A stretch of 64,000 nt of DNA from Bicyclus anynana (GCF_947172395.1 NC_069094.1:12514292-12578291), one strand, 5' to 3'; shown: positions 47,730-60,372, counted from the stretch's first letter. Made by a program: numbers and translations. The notes: a model not told the origin generated them from the letters alone.

Positions 47730-48068
47730 GACGGCCTCCGTGGCGCAGTAGTATGCGCGGTGGATTTACAAAACGGAGGTCCTGGGTTCGATCCCCGGCT
47801 GGGCAAATTGAGATTTTCTTAATTTGTCCAGGTCTGGCTGGTGGGCGGCTTCGGCCGTGGCTAGTTACCACCCTACCGGCAAAGACGTACCGCCAAGCGA
47901 TTTAGCATTCCGATACGATGCCGTGTAGAAACCGAAAGGGGTGTGGATTTTCATCCTCCTCCTAACAAGTTAGCCCGCTTCCATCTTAGACTGCATCATC
48001 ACTTACCATCAGGTGAAATTGTAGTCAAGGGCTAACTTGTATAGAATAGAATAGAAAAAAAAAAAAAA
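47730..48068 (+). mobile_element. tRNA-derived SINE, family A, best-preserved copy
   Basis: ACGGCCTCCGTGGCGCAGTA, B box GGGTTCGATCCCCGGC, full body and A-rich tail; about 339 bp. The reference for the other family A copies in this window. Confidence 0.9.
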
Positions 48069-48153
48069 GTGTTTTAACTTCAATGTTTTAACTTCGGGTG
48101 ATGCTAACGAACAAGTCACTGGTGTACATCAACTGACTGCTTACCGCCGTGTA

Positions 48154-48347
48154 TCTATACTAATATTATAAAGCTGAAGAGTTCGTTTGATTGAACGCGC
48201 TAATCTCAGGAACTACTGGTCCGATTTAAAAAATTCTTTCAGTGTTAGATAGCCCATTATCGAGGCTATAGGCTTTTATAGACATTTTATCAACGTATTC
48301 CTACGGGAATGGGAACCACGCGGGTGAAACCGCGCGGAGTCTACTAG
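48154..48347 (+). mobile_element. Non-autonomous Helitron, family A, complete
   Basis: TCTATACTAATATTATAAAG after an A, and GCGCGGAGTCTACTAG before a T; 194 bp, with CCACGCGGGTGAAACCGCGC near the 3' end. Confidence 0.85.
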
Positions 48348-48385
48348 TCGTAGATATCGCATATGGGTGCAAAAGTACAGGTAGG

Positions 48386-48608
48386 TTTTGTTTTTTCTTC
48401 TCTACAAGTTAGCCCTTGATTACAATCTCACCTGATGATAAGTGATGATGCAATCTAAGATGGAAGCGGGCTAACTTGTTAGGAAGAGGATGAAAATCCA
48501 CACCCCTATCGGTTTCTACACGACATCGTACCGGAACGCTAAATCGCTTGGCGGTACGTCTTTGTCGGTAGGGTGGTAACTAGCCACGGCCGAAGCCTCC
48601 CACCAGCC
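48386..48608 (-). mobile_element. tRNA-derived SINE, family A, head missing
   Basis: Body and tail of family A in - orientation, from CTACAAGTTAGCCCTTGA to GGCCGAAGCCTCCCACCAG. The tRNA-like head is absent, so this is a 5'-truncated copy. Confidence 0.85.
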
Positions 48609-49410
48609 AAAAGGTAAGCAAACATTTTTGCGTAATGTTTTTTTTGAATTGAGCTTTAATTAATTACTTTCGGGATTCATGTATATCTAATGATTATCAA
48701 GTGGAACATTGTATCTGTTTGGTATTTTGTTAAATAAATGGGAAGTAATTTTTTAATATTTTTTCATTTTTAAAAAGTACCTCTGAAGCAATAAAAATAG
48801 TATTGTTTGGCTTTAGTACGAAATGAGTAGAGTAAGTATTAACCTGTTAATATTTGCCCACCTTGAAAGATGTGAGGTTCAAAATTTAAAGTGCGGTGTT
48901 TATTGTTGCAAAATGAGGACTTACACACGCAAAACTATTTAAACATACCTAAATATTACGGAACCACCTTCACCGTAATTTGAATTTTTCTAAAACAGCT
49001 TCTAAAACTGTCTTAGAATATTTCTCTTGAACTGTATACATATTTACTGTAGCAAGGTTATAGCGTGAGACGAACCGCATTTCAAGAGCTTTAAAGAGGC
49101 ATTTTCAATAGCTAGGGTAAGTTTTACAATATCCCACTTATGAAAGCTTGTTGCATGAAATACATATGGAGTGACCTCATAGGATGGGTACGGTTGGCCT
49201 TGTTTCTATTTCAGTCGTCTGCAAAGGACGTTTTTAGCTGAAAATACCTGATCTAAAAGCAGACAGGTTATTTCAACCGTTGTGCTTATGGTTTACTAAA
49301 CATGATAAGCCTTCCAAGCTGTTATTAATACATTATTGGAATATTTATAGAATAACCCCAAAATTTATAAATAAGCGTTCGGTATCAAACATACAAGGGA
49401 AATGAATGTT
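48609..49410. other. AT-rich intergenic sequence
   Basis: No gene or repeat recognised. Confidence 0.45.
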
Positions 49411-49710
49411 TTGCACCTCTGCCTCCGATTCCGGATGGTGTGGGTTTGAATCGGTCTGGAGCATGCACCTCCATCTTTCAGTTGTGTGCATTTTTTTTTA
49501 AAAAATAAATATCACGTGCCTCGGATGGTGGCGGAAAACTTCGTGAGGAAACCTGCATACCTGAGAATTTTCTTAATTCTCTGCGTGTGTGAAGTTTGCC
49601 AATCCGCATTGGGCCAGCGTGGTGGACTATTAGCCTAACCCCTCTCATTGTGAGAGGAGACTCGAGCTCAGCAGTGAGCCGATTATGGGTTGATAATGAT
49701 GAATAATAAT
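49411..49710 (+). mobile_element. tRNA-derived SINE, family B
   Basis: GCCTCCGATTCCGGATGGTG, B box GGGTTTGAATCG (degenerate), TCAGCAGTGAGCCG and a GATAATGATGAATAAT tail. First bases missing. Confidence 0.8.
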
Positions 49711-50045
49711 GAACTGAAGAATATTGCAACTAAGATAAAAAATAACAAGCAATCAGTCCTATGATGATTTAAGAAATAACACAATAGTAATTAAAGCAAT
49801 TAAAAAAAGAGTTTTCAAAATATTCTCTTTTAAATACTGGGCTTATTTACTTACTTGTTTGAGCACGTACGATTCAAGACTTGACTTTACCAGCAAAAAA
49901 GTACAATCAATCAAATCATTATCATGGAAAACTTATAAAAGACACACTATAAAACAATTTTCGCATATAGAAAGAAATACTAGAGCTTTGTAACCTTTTT
50001 TTGGAGAAAGAGCAATGAAATAAAATCTTCTTAACAAAACAATTA

Positions 50046-50243
50046 AACCGACTTCAAAATCACAAAAATAAACTAAAAAGCGAAAAATAACATCGTATGT
50101 GCTACCTTCTAATCACTTAGAAGGCGATGACCAATGACGTATTAATTAAAGTTATGACTTACAACGAAGTTATGAAGTTAACAAACATTAAAAAAAACAA
50201 TACGCGTCGTATTGAGATCCTCCTCCTTTTTTTTAAGTCGGTC
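50046..50243. mobile_element. MITE with AACCGACTTC ends, copy 2
   Basis: AACCGACTTCAAAATC at the left and CTCCTTTTTTTTAAGTCGGT at the right; 198 bp. Interior similar to 47059-47371 but shorter. Confidence 0.65.
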
Positions 50244-51605
50244 GAAAATAGGCTGATCATGATTATGATGAATATTAGAATCTATACATTACAGATAGCT
50301 AAAAGAGTGTGCAAAAATCTGTGAAAAAAACTTGAATTTTGTTTTCAAAAAGCTGTGAAAACCTGGCCTACAAGTTAAAAAAGTCATACTCCACGTTGCT
50401 TTATTTTTGATCTGAACAAGTGAGAATTTTTCGTTTGCCTCAAAGCTATAGAGCTTCGCTATTGTTAGGCAATACGAGTCCCTTAGGCGTGTTTGCTACA
50501 TTTTATAAACTGTATAGTTCCCTTTATTCTAAACAATGGATCTTTAGAGAATACTCAACGTCTTTGATGGCACATACTTTCAACATGTATGGGTGTGTGA
50601 ATAACGAATTCATTTAACTGTTTTCTGTAAAAGAACAGAGAAATCTGTGTAAGATTACTATTTAATGCGTCATACGAGGATTCTTAAGGATGTCATTAAA
50701 ATATTATATTACAGTCTATCTTGTTTAAAAAATTTAAACTATAATAAACGTTTGCCAATTGCTCGTAGTGGATTGATTTAGTATTTTTATCTCTGCATTT
50801 AGCAGGTTCTTTTTCATTTCTTCAAATTCAAAGCCCGTATCATTACTTATTTTTTTTATTTAACAAGTTGTACATACAGTAACAGTTTAAACTTATTATG
50901 TCTATGCTTTGTATGTTAGTATGTTGTTAGTCAGTTATTCGTATTTCTATTTAATTAAATATATCAATTTATTAATTAAACTAGTAAGGTATTGGGTATA
51001 GCCCTTTTCGAGACATACCATTCAGTTCTATTTTTAAATTATAGGAACTATTAATTTTATTTCCACGATTATAAGTCGAGAATAATACGTTTGAAGTCAT
51101 GCCATGTACATGCCACCGTTAGATTGTAAAATACGTTAGTTATAATCTCACTCGTGATATCATAATCTGCCGCCATATTGTGAACTGAAAATACTGTTTA
51201 CAATTTAACGTGTTATTTTTCGGTATATTATAAATCTATCGGAAGTGAAACCGTTAAATTGTCAATCAGGATATATTTACCATGCGTACCCGGAGGATGC
51301 CCATGACTTGATATGGTACTTCTATTTTTAAACACGAAACCTAGTTAGGTAGATCTGTTTATCGCCCCCGAAACCCTCTGAATTCTAAATTTCATGAAAA
51401 TAGTTTAAGCTGTTTCTGACCTTCAAGAATTTCAATTCGAAATATCCGCATCGTTAGTGTCGGAAGCTTTAAACGAATTTTTAAACGGTACATTCATGTC
51501 GTGCGATTCATACGATTCGGGTCAGTGGACGCATTTGTATGACTTTCTATACTAAGAGTACTACGATGCGTCCGATACTTACGATGTGGATATGGGGACG
51601 CCGAT
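50244..51605. other. AT-rich intergenic sequence
   Basis: No gene seen. Short frames at 50420-50617 lack any motif. Confidence 0.45.
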
Positions 51606-51940
51606 CGTTATCAACCTATATTCGGCTCACTGCCTAGCTCGAGTCTCCTCTCAGAATGAGAGGGGTTAGGCCAATAGTCCACCACGCTGGCCCAATCCGG
51701 GTTGGCAGACTTCACACACGCATACCAGAGAATTTTCTTAATTCTCTTTTAAGAAAATTCTCTGGAATGCAGGTTTCCTCAGGATGTTTTCCTTCACCGT
51801 TTGAGACACTTGATATTTATTTTTTTTAAATGCACACAACTGAAAAGTTAGTGGTGCATGCCCCGGACCCTCTTTCGGGGATTCGAACCAACAACCTCCA
51901 GAATCGGAGGCAGATGTCATATCCACTAGGCTATCACGGC
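51606..51940 (-). mobile_element. tRNA-derived SINE, family B, with internal inverted duplication
   Basis: Complete family B copy on the - strand (B box complement GGATTCGAACC). At 51727-51763 the AGAGAATTTTCTTAATTCTC block is followed by its own reverse complement, so this copy gained a palindrome of about 37 bp that others lack. A CTCTTTCGGGG insertion sits by the B box. Confidence 0.85.
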
Positions 51941-52638
<698 letters not shown>

Positions 52639-52875
52639 ACCAATATACTTAGTATTGAAAATATATGTTTGTGCCAAACGTCTTGCAATTACAGATCTTT
52701 TTATTAATTTATGGCATTTAGACTGCATCAAATTACTACTAGGTTTGTGTAATTTTCGTGTATTCGAATTTTTGGTTTGGACGTTCAATTTCATTATTTT
52801 AAAAGTAGTATCCGTTCAGATAAAAAAATAATGAGCTCAAACCAATGGTATTAGATTTTGGTATTAGAATGGAAT

Positions 52876-53186
52876 GAGTCATGGTAGCCCAGTGAATACG
52901 ACCTTTGCCTCCGATTCCGGAGGGTGTGGGTTCGAATCCGATCCGGGGCATGCACCTCCAACTTTTCAGTTATGTGCATTTTAAGAAACTGAATATCACG
53001 TGTCTCAAACGGTGAAGGAAAAACATCGTGGGGAAACCTGCATACCAGAATTTTCTTAATTCTCTGCGTGTGTGAAGTCTGCCATTCGCATTGGGCCAGC
53101 GTGGTGGACTTTTGGCCTTACTCCTATCTTTCTGGGAGGAGACTCGAGCTCAGCAGTGAGCCGAATATGGGTTGATAATGATGATT
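52876..53186 (+). mobile_element. tRNA-derived SINE, family B, complete
   Basis: GAGTCATGGTAGCCCAGTGA, B box GGGTTCGAATCCG, GAGCTCAGCAGTGAGCCG and TGATAATGATGATT tail. Confidence 0.88.
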
Positions 53187-53299
53187 AGAATGATTAGAAT
53201 CGTAAAAAAGGGGGTACAAAGTTTCCGCGAATACCGAGCTTTTACATATCAACAGTTACGAGTACAAGAGAAATTGGCATAAAAAGTCCGTGTTTCGAC

Positions 53300-53580
53300 A
53301 TTTACGAGGATTTTATAATTGTGTCAGGACATACGACTTGGCATTGAACTTGGGGGGACGGAGGTGTGTCTCGGCTGCACGCTCCCAAGGCCGTCGCATA
53401 GCATTGTATTACCCACATCGATTTATCGAACGGCGCGCGCTGGTGCTGGCGGCCTACTTTCCCCCCACTTTCGCCCCACCCTCGCTTCTTACCGCTCGTA
53501 AGTTGCGACTCGTGGAAGCGACTTATCTAACGGTATTTTTCTCCGCAAAAGTTATATTATTCTAGCTGAGGCGCAATAAT
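53300..53580. other. GC-rich island of unknown role
   Basis: CpG-rich stretch (GGCGCGCGCTGGTGCTGGCG at 53430) in AT-rich DNA. No repeat relatives in the window. CGCTCGTAAGTTGC at about 53495 contains a good splice-donor match (GTAAGT), so an untranslated first exon or promoter is possible. The short open frames across it show no known domain. Confidence 0.35.
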
Positions 53581-53689
53581 ATGAATTTTGCTGTTATTCT
53601 TTTGATGATTAAACGCTTGAGGTTTATATTAATGATGAAGAGATCCTTAGTTCAAATACCGATTTAGTTTGGGCTCATTTTTTACGTAG

Positions 53690-54233
53690 AAATTTTAAAT
53701 TCAATGCGAAGGGCGTAGGTTCGAATCCGGTCCGAGTCATGCACCTCCAACTTTTTGTTATGTCATCATTATCAACCCATATTCGGCTCACTGCTGAGTT
53801 CTAGTCTCCTCTCAGAATGAGAGGGATTAGTCCAATAGTCCACCACGCTGGCCCAATGCGGGTTGGCAGACTTCACACACGCATAAAATTAAGAAAATTC
53901 TCTGGTATGCAGGTTTCCTCACGATGTTTTCCTTCACCGTTTGAGACACGTGATATTTAAATTTGTTGGAGGTGCATGCTCCGGACCAGATTCGAACCCA
54001 CACCCTTCGAAATCGGAGGCAGAGGTCATGTGCATTTTATGAAATTAAATATCACGTGTCTCGAAGGAAAACATCTGAGGAAACCTGCATACTGAGAATT
54101 TTCTTAATTCTTCACGTGTATAAAGTCTGCCAATCCGCATTGGGCCAGCGTGGTCGACTAAGGCCTAACTTTGCTCATTCTGAGAGAAGACTCGTCCTCA
54201 ACAGTAAGCTGAATATAGGTTGATAATGATGAA
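53690..54233 (+). mobile_element. Family B SINE interrupted by an inverted family B SINE
   Basis: The outer copy runs 53690-53763 and 54026-54233 on the + strand. Between them, at 53764-54027, lies a family B copy on the - strand with its own TGATAATGATG tail complement. ATGT occurs at both junctions, so the inner copy probably inserted by retrotransposition. Confidence 0.82.
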
Positions 54234-54959
54234 AGTAACCGTTTAACATGCTCTCCTAAGCTTTTTACTGAAAATTTATTAAAGAAAGAAAAGCTCAATA
54301 TTTCACAGCCCGACCCAAGACTCAAAGCCTAAACCTCCTGATATAAAGCCATAACTTAACCCTTGAATCAACGAGACAGTTTAAATTTCTAGTAAAGATT
54401 TGTTGGTAATCATGAAAAATCATTTAACGCTAAATAATTCAAAATTGTTTTAAATATTTAACATTCATCAGAACTTTCTGTGACTATCTTACATTAAAGG
54501 CGAATTTAATAGCTTGTTAGAACCAAGTTTGAGCTCTATTTCATAAGCTGTAGGGTTCCGCAGGGCTTCAACCTCGTTACACAAGGATATCGTCTGCATA
54601 CAGAGTAACCTTAAGTTAATTTACAGAAGTCGTTTCTCGAGGGATTGCCCCTTGATCTCGGAAAACGGTACTTTGATATGCTCTCCTATTCTATACATGA
54701 TCTGAATTTATTCGTACGACAAGGAATCCTTAAGTTGCAATTAGATTAGGTGTAATTGCTTTTCCCTTTTTCGGAATATCCATTAGTCCTGTAGTCAATA
54801 AATTCATGTAGCTTGTTTACTTACTATCTATTTTATATCGCAAAAAGAAGGGTTTTATAAGTTTGATGTTCTGTTTTTGTATCTGTGTTTGTCTGTGGTA
54901 TTGTAACTACTAAACGAACGTACTGGTGCGGTTTATATTGTTTGATGGACCTGTCAATG

Positions 54960-55095
54960 CATAACTTTAAGCAATGTGTTAAAAACATGTACTTAGTCGA
55001 GGTTACCTACTACACCATTGATGAGTTCCTTAATGATAAAGGTGCTTGGAGGCCATTGGATTAGCTTCCACCTTCACACAGAAAGTAGTAAAATA
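54960..55095 (+). mobile_element. LINE ORF C-terminal remnant
   Basis: Translates to a decayed version of the FKQCVKKYLLSRGYYTIDEF...LNDKGAWRPLD block found intact at 59411; a stop replaces the Gln after PLD. Confidence 0.65.
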
Positions 55096-55260
55096 GTAAA
55101 ACTATAAAAAATTGCATTTGGATCTACAGCACCGATTTTATAAATTCTTTCATCGATAGAAAGCTACGTTATTTGCGAGTGTCATAGACATATTTTTTAC
55201 TCCGTGTTCTTTCGGTAACAGGAACTATGTGGGTGAAACAGCGGGGGGCTTTTAGCGGCA
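55096..55260 (+). mobile_element. Degenerate Helitron, family A-like
   Basis: TTCATCGATAGAAAGCTACG, CCGTGTTCTTTCGGTAACAGG and GTGGGTGAAACAGCGGGG match the central and 3' parts of family A. The CTAG end is lost. Confidence 0.5.
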
Positions 55261-55639
55261 TTTTTGCGTCTTTTAGAAATTTTGTATTATCTGTGAAACT
55301 ATATGACTAATTAAACATTAAAAGGCAAATCTTATTTCTATAATATCCTCTCCATTATTAAGTTCATTCATTTTGATAAGGATTTAAGTTTAGTTGTGTA
55401 AATAATGATGTAAACCTAAGTATATGATTTAAATAATGTATTAAAGTACAAAAGGTACTATATCTGCTAAAATATAGAATTTAGATATATGCTGTCACGA
55501 CACTTTTTGTAGGAAATAATATGTTCTACAAAGTTGTAGTACATTATTTTATTCTTACATCAATAGCTTTTGCAGCGCACGCCATGTAAACAAAACCACC
55601 ACCACCTTGGATTACATTATTAGAGTTTCAGGGAGGATC

Positions 55640-55806
55640 CCTAATTGTTTTGAGTATATAATATAGCCTATAGCCTTCCTCGATAAATGGGCTATCTATC
55701 ACTGAAAGTATTTTCCAAGTTGGACGACTAGTTCCTGAGATTATCGCGTTCAATCAAACAAACAAACAAACTCTTCAGCTTTATAATATTAGTACAGAAG
55801 TATAGA
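55640..55806 (-). mobile_element. Helitron, family A, 3'-truncated
   Basis: ATAGCCTATAGCCTTCCTCG to CAGCTTTATAATATTAGTAC on the - strand, matching 61622-61821. The GC-rich 3' end is missing. Confidence 0.7.
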
Positions 55807-56240
55807 TTTAAATAACTGTCATCATCTCTATTAAGAAACTTTTCCTGACTGAATTGCTGAGATTATGCTCACTTCGTCTAGCAGCAGTCTAACATTGCCA
55901 GCTTCTAAAGTTTTAATAGGCTAATAACTACTTGATCTACTCGGACTTACTGGGACTCCTTGCCTCGTGTAGTTTCTAGCTAGACTCTCTAATGTGCTGG
56001 AAAATTCAAGATTCATTATGAACTTCACATCATCGTCTTTATATTGGAAAAGTATCTACCTGGCGATAAATAACGATTAAGTCCAATAAAGCAGAGTATT
56101 AATTACGTGTAGTTGTCAAAGTTTCTATAATTATAATTACGTAATAAATTTGGAATGAAATACGAAAGCTAATAGAGTCCTCATAATATTATATATATTT
56201 TTTCATTTATCAATCATTTTACACCAATATTTATTTATAA

Positions 56241-56480
56241 CTAGCGGACGCCCGCGACTTCGTCCGCCCTTAGACCTCTTTAATCTAGCCCTTACGCTGT
56301 AAAAATGGAGTAACTGCTCCCGTTTTCTCAACATTTCCCTTCACTGCTCTGCACCTATTGATCGTAGCGTGATGAAAAGTATACTTTAACCTGCCCAGGA
56401 GAATGAAGAATAATTGTATCAAGTTTCATTTAAATCAGTAGAGTAGTTTTTGTTTCTATAACGAACATATAGACAGACAA
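56241..56480 (-). mobile_element. Helitron, (GTCT)n subfamily, 5' end unclear
   Basis: CTAGCGGACGCCCGCGACTT after an A, continuing through ATTGATCGTAGCGTGATGAA as in 43644-43948 (reverse). A short CAGACAGACA lies at 56475. Confidence 0.65.
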
Positions 56481-56839
56481 ATGAAAATTTTACTGAATGC
56501 ATTTTGGCATCAGTATCTATCACTAATCACCCCCTGATAGTTATTTTGGAAATGTATTTCATGTACAGAATTGACCTATACAGATTTCTGTTGTCGCCGC
56601 AAATTAGACATTTAAAAAGGAAATACCGACCTTTTTATTGTACTTATTTAAACCGGCCGGGCAAATAACGGAACATATATCGCTCAAGGGTAAGTGACAG
56701 TTTTGACAGATATAATTACTCAGTTCGTTACGAATTATCCAACTGTCAACATCCCTTGTACCGGTAAACGTCGCGAAACGCTCATTTTCGCCGATTATTT
56801 CTGTGTTTTGTTTCGTCCGTTACAATTTCTTAATTTTCT
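56481..56839. other. Intergenic sequence before the satellite
   Basis: No gene. TGACAGTTTTGACAG and CCAACTGTCAAC are loosely inverted. Confidence 0.35.
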
Positions 56840-58053
56840 TAGTTTACAATAAAAATTCATTTATTAATTATGTAAAGAAGTGAATTACATTGTATATTGT
56901 TGAGCACACAAAGATTTATTTTCCTTGCGCTGCATTATTTACGGTTAGCGGCCATATTTCTGGCCAATATTCCACTGCACTGAATTCAAAATTATATCCT
57001 CATCATGTTGAGTGAATTATTAAATTACAATATTATTATTTTTTTGGGAAATGAATTATATATTTTTATTATTGAGGACACAACGATTTATTTTCGTTGC
57101 ACTAGAACAATTACGGTGATCTCCTATATTTTTGGTTAATATTCCACTTCACTGAATTCAAAATTCATCCTCATACTCAGCATGATGAATGAATTATTAA
57201 ACTTTTGTATTCATTTTTAAGTTTACAATAAACTTTCATTACCTAATTTATTTATATATCATGTACCTAAGGAAGTGAATTACATTGTATATTGTTGAGC
57301 ACACAAAGATTTATTTTCCTTGCACTGCATTATTTACGTTTAGCGGCCATATTTCTGGGCAATACTCCACTGCACTGAATTCAAAATTCATCCTCATACT
57401 CAGCATGATAAATGAATTATTAAACTTTAATATTCATTTTTAAGTTTACAATAAACTTTCATTAATTCATTTATTTATCATGTAAGGAAGTGAATTACAT
57501 TGTATATTGTTGAGCACACAAAGATTTATTTTCCTTGCACTACATTATTTACGGTTAACGGCCATGTTTCTGGGCAATATTCCACTGCACTGAATTCAAA
57601 ATTCATCCTCATACTCAGCATGGTGAATGATGAATGTATTATTAATCTTTAATATTCATTTTTAAGTTTACAATAAACTTTCATTAATTCATTTATTTAT
57701 CATGTAAGGAAGTAAATTACATTGTATATTGTTGAGCACACAAAGATTTATTTTCCTTGCACTACATTATTTACGGTTAACGGCCATGTTTCTGGGCAAT
57801 ATTCCACTGCACTGAATTCAAAATTCATCCTCATACTCAGCATGGTGAATGATGAATGTATTATTAATCTTTAATATTCATTTTTAAGTTTACAATAAAC
57901 TTTGATTAATTCATTTATTTATCATGTAAGGAAGTAAATTACATTGTATATTGTTGAGCACACAAAGATTTATTTTCCTTGCACTACATTATTTACGTTT
58001 AGCGGCCATATTTCTGGGCAATATTCCACTGCACTGAATTCAAAATTCATCCT
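56840..58053 (+). repeat. Satellite of about 220 bp, six units
   Basis: GAATTACATTGTATATTGTT (or the AAATTACATTG variant) recurs at about 56881, 57276, 57491, 57713 and 57935, with a diverged unit near 57048. The last spacings are 215, 222 and 222 bp. Each unit contains GCGGCCATATTTCTGGGCAA or a close variant and CACTGCACTGAATTCAAAAT. Later units are nearly identical and the first two are diverged or shortened, suggesting amplification toward the right. Confidence 0.9.
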
Positions 58054-58468
58054 CAACCCGGCGTCCAATGTTGAAACAATGTAATGCGTCCCCGGAGAAC
58101 GGTTCGGACGTCCGATGAAATAGTGATTACCCGGTGGCTTTGAGACCGAAGGTTCTTTGGGACGTGCATATTTATCGGTTCCGTGCCGCAATCTGTTGAA
58201 TCGAAGGATATTTTATTGGTATCGAAAATAACTCTCCCGGATTCAAACTTGATCGTTGTTTTGTAAATATAAAATATCAATGTTAATTTATTTTTTGTCT
58301 TCGGGATGATAACTGTTCAACGAATTTGATTTGGATTGAAAATGTAAACTAAAGGTATCTGTCTATTAGGCACTTTAAAAGAAATTGTAAAGTTGAAGAA
58401 ATTAGGTTCTCTGAACCAAATAATTTAGAATAAATACTACAATAATAATATTTTTAACATAAAAATGG
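58054..58468. other. Unique sequence after the satellite
   Basis: GC-richer for about 150 bp (CCCGGCGTCCAATGTTGAAA) then AT-rich. No gene recognised. Confidence 0.4.
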
Positions 58469-58661
58469 AACCGACTTCAAAGACGTATTTCAGCTATTTT
58501 GATTTTAACACAAAATTACTACCTACGAGCTTCATGAAAATGAAGTGAGACTAATCTGGAAGTATACTCTTGCAAACAAAAAAATAATTTTCAAAATTGG
58601 TTAATAAATGACGATGTTATGAGGTAACAAACATAAAAATAAAATACATACGCGCATCAAG
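58469..58661. mobile_element. MITE-like repeat with AACCGACTTC end
   Basis: Starts AACCGACTTCAAAGACG; the right terminus is decayed. Shares TGACGATGTTATGAGGTAAC with parts of 50046-50243. Confidence 0.45.
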
Positions 58662-58712
58662 AATCATGATTTAAAGAAATTGTATGTTAATGAATGCTTG
58701 AGATTGTTCACA

Positions 58713-58901
58713 TTTTTTTTTTTTTTTTTTTTTTTTATTCTTTACAAGTTAGCCCTTGACTACAATCTCACCTGATGGTAAGTGATGATGCAGTCTAAGA
58801 TGGAAGCGGACTAACTTGTTAGGAGGAGGATGAAAACTCCACACCCCTTTCGGTTTCTACACGGCATCGTACCGGAACGCTAAATCGCTTGGCGGTACGT
58901 C
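58713..58901 (-). mobile_element. tRNA-derived SINE, family A, 5'-truncated
   Basis: T-run of about 24 bases at 58713-58736 (A tail in element sense) then the family A body as far as AATCGCTTGGCGGTACGT. No tRNA-like head. Confidence 0.88.
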
Positions 58902-59014
58902 ACATTAACAAAAGTTTTTATTTCAGCGATAATACAATTTTTGAAAGTAAATTTACGTTATTAAAAATACTGCAGTCTTTGCTGTAGTACTTACTCACCA
59001 TAGACGTTGACTCC

Positions 59015-59150
59015 GCGCCACGAAACAAGTCCCATAGACGCGGCGCTAATGTCATATCGGCGTCATTGTTATTTGGTAATGGCGGTCTTATTGTCATTTA
59101 TGTAAGGCGCTGTCAATTTTAGTTCAGGTTTCAGCCGCGGGACTTTTTTC
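59015..59150. mobile_element. MITE, copy 2 of 2
   Basis: GCGCCACGAAACAAGTCCC at the left; GGGACTTTTTTC at the right. Interior is the reverse complement of 31827-31970 (TTATTTGGTAATGGCGGTCT). Confidence 0.65.
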
Positions 59151-59410
59151 TACAAATCTACATGCACAATATAAATCTAACTACCTACAAAAAGTTTTAG
59201 CTCGGAACTATGAAACATCTCTCACGAGGATTATTTGATTTTCAGATGAGCTCGTTTTGGTTTTGTGGCTTCCTTGGGGCACTTGTATAACCATATGAAT
59301 TTATTTTTATGGACAAACTGTTGAGTGTTGTTCTACTGTTCAGTTCAAAAGAGTGTTAATATAATTCGATTCAATTTAATGCAGTTTCTATAATATCGAA
59401 ATCAATACAC

Positions 59411-59737
59411 AACCTTTAAGCAATGTGTTAAAAAATATTTACTTAGTAGAGGTTACTACACTATTGATGAGTTCCTTAACAATAAAGGTGCTTGGAGGCC
59501 ATTGGATCAGCTTCCACCTTCACACAGGAAGTAAAAATATAAGAAATTGTAATCGTTATCAATTGTAAATTATAATTGTATGACTTTTTCATTTCAAAAG
59601 AGCAACTGTTGAGTTTCTTGCCGGTATATTCTCAGCAGAACCGGTGGTAGAATCTTTACAAATAGTCAACTGACGTGTCAAAAGTGCTTGTAAATTGTAC
59701 CTACTTGAAATAAATGAATTTTGATTTTGATTTTGAA
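59411..59737 (+). mobile_element. LINE 3' end (ORF2 C-terminus and 3' UTR)
   Basis: 59414-59530 encodes FKQCVKKYLLSRGYYTIDEF, then LNNKGAWRPLDQLPPSHRK and a TAA, without a frameshift. The 3' UTR follows (TTCTTGCCGGTATATTCTC) and ends in a (TTTTGA)n tail. Looks like a Jockey/CR1-group polymerase tail; 5'-truncated. Confidence 0.75.
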
Positions 59738-59855
59738 TATCTGCAACACAACATTCATGGTTATTGATGAAGTCTCATTAATTATGTTGCTTATTGTAGT
59801 GTATTGTATGAAGTATACCTAATTATTCAATTTTGTTTATGACACAACATGTCTT

Positions 59856-60168
59856 CTCGTCGTCGTTATCAACCCAATAACGGCTCACTGCTGAGCTCGA
59901 GTCTCCTCTCAGAATGAGAGGGGTTAGGCCAATAGTCCACCACGCTGGCCCAATGCGGATTGGCAGACTTCACACACGCAGAGAATTAAGAAATTTTCTG
60001 GTGTGCAGGTTTCCTCACGATGTTTCCCTTCACCGTTTGAGACACGTGATATTTAATTTCTTAAAATGCACACAACTGAAAAGTTGGAGGTGTATGCCCC
60101 GAACCGGATTCGAACCCACACCCTCCGAAATCGGAGGCAGAGGTCATATCCACTGGGCTATCACGGCT
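59856..60168 (-). mobile_element. tRNA-derived SINE, family B, complete
   Basis: Begins with the (GAC)n-type tail complement CGTCGTCGTTATCAACCC and ends TATCACGGCTTTT; B box complement GGATTCGAACCC. Full length. Confidence 0.9.
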
Positions 60169-60191
60169 TTTGTGGTCTCTTCACATGTCTT

Positions 60192-60372
60192 CTAATCTAT
60201 ACATAATATTATAAAGATTTAAAGTTTGTTGGGGAAATCTCTGGATATAGTTAAACGATTTTGAAAATTCTTTGACTACTAGCAAGTCACGTTATTTGTG
60301 TATTACAGGCTGTATTTTATCCCCGTATTCTCACGGAAACTACGAGAGCAAAACCGCAGGGCGTGGGATAGT
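60192..60372 (+). mobile_element. Diverged Helitron, family A-like
   Basis: TCTATACATAATATTATAAAG start, CCCCGTATTCTCACGGAAAC centre; the end GCGTGGGATAG is mutated from the family consensus. Confidence 0.65.
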
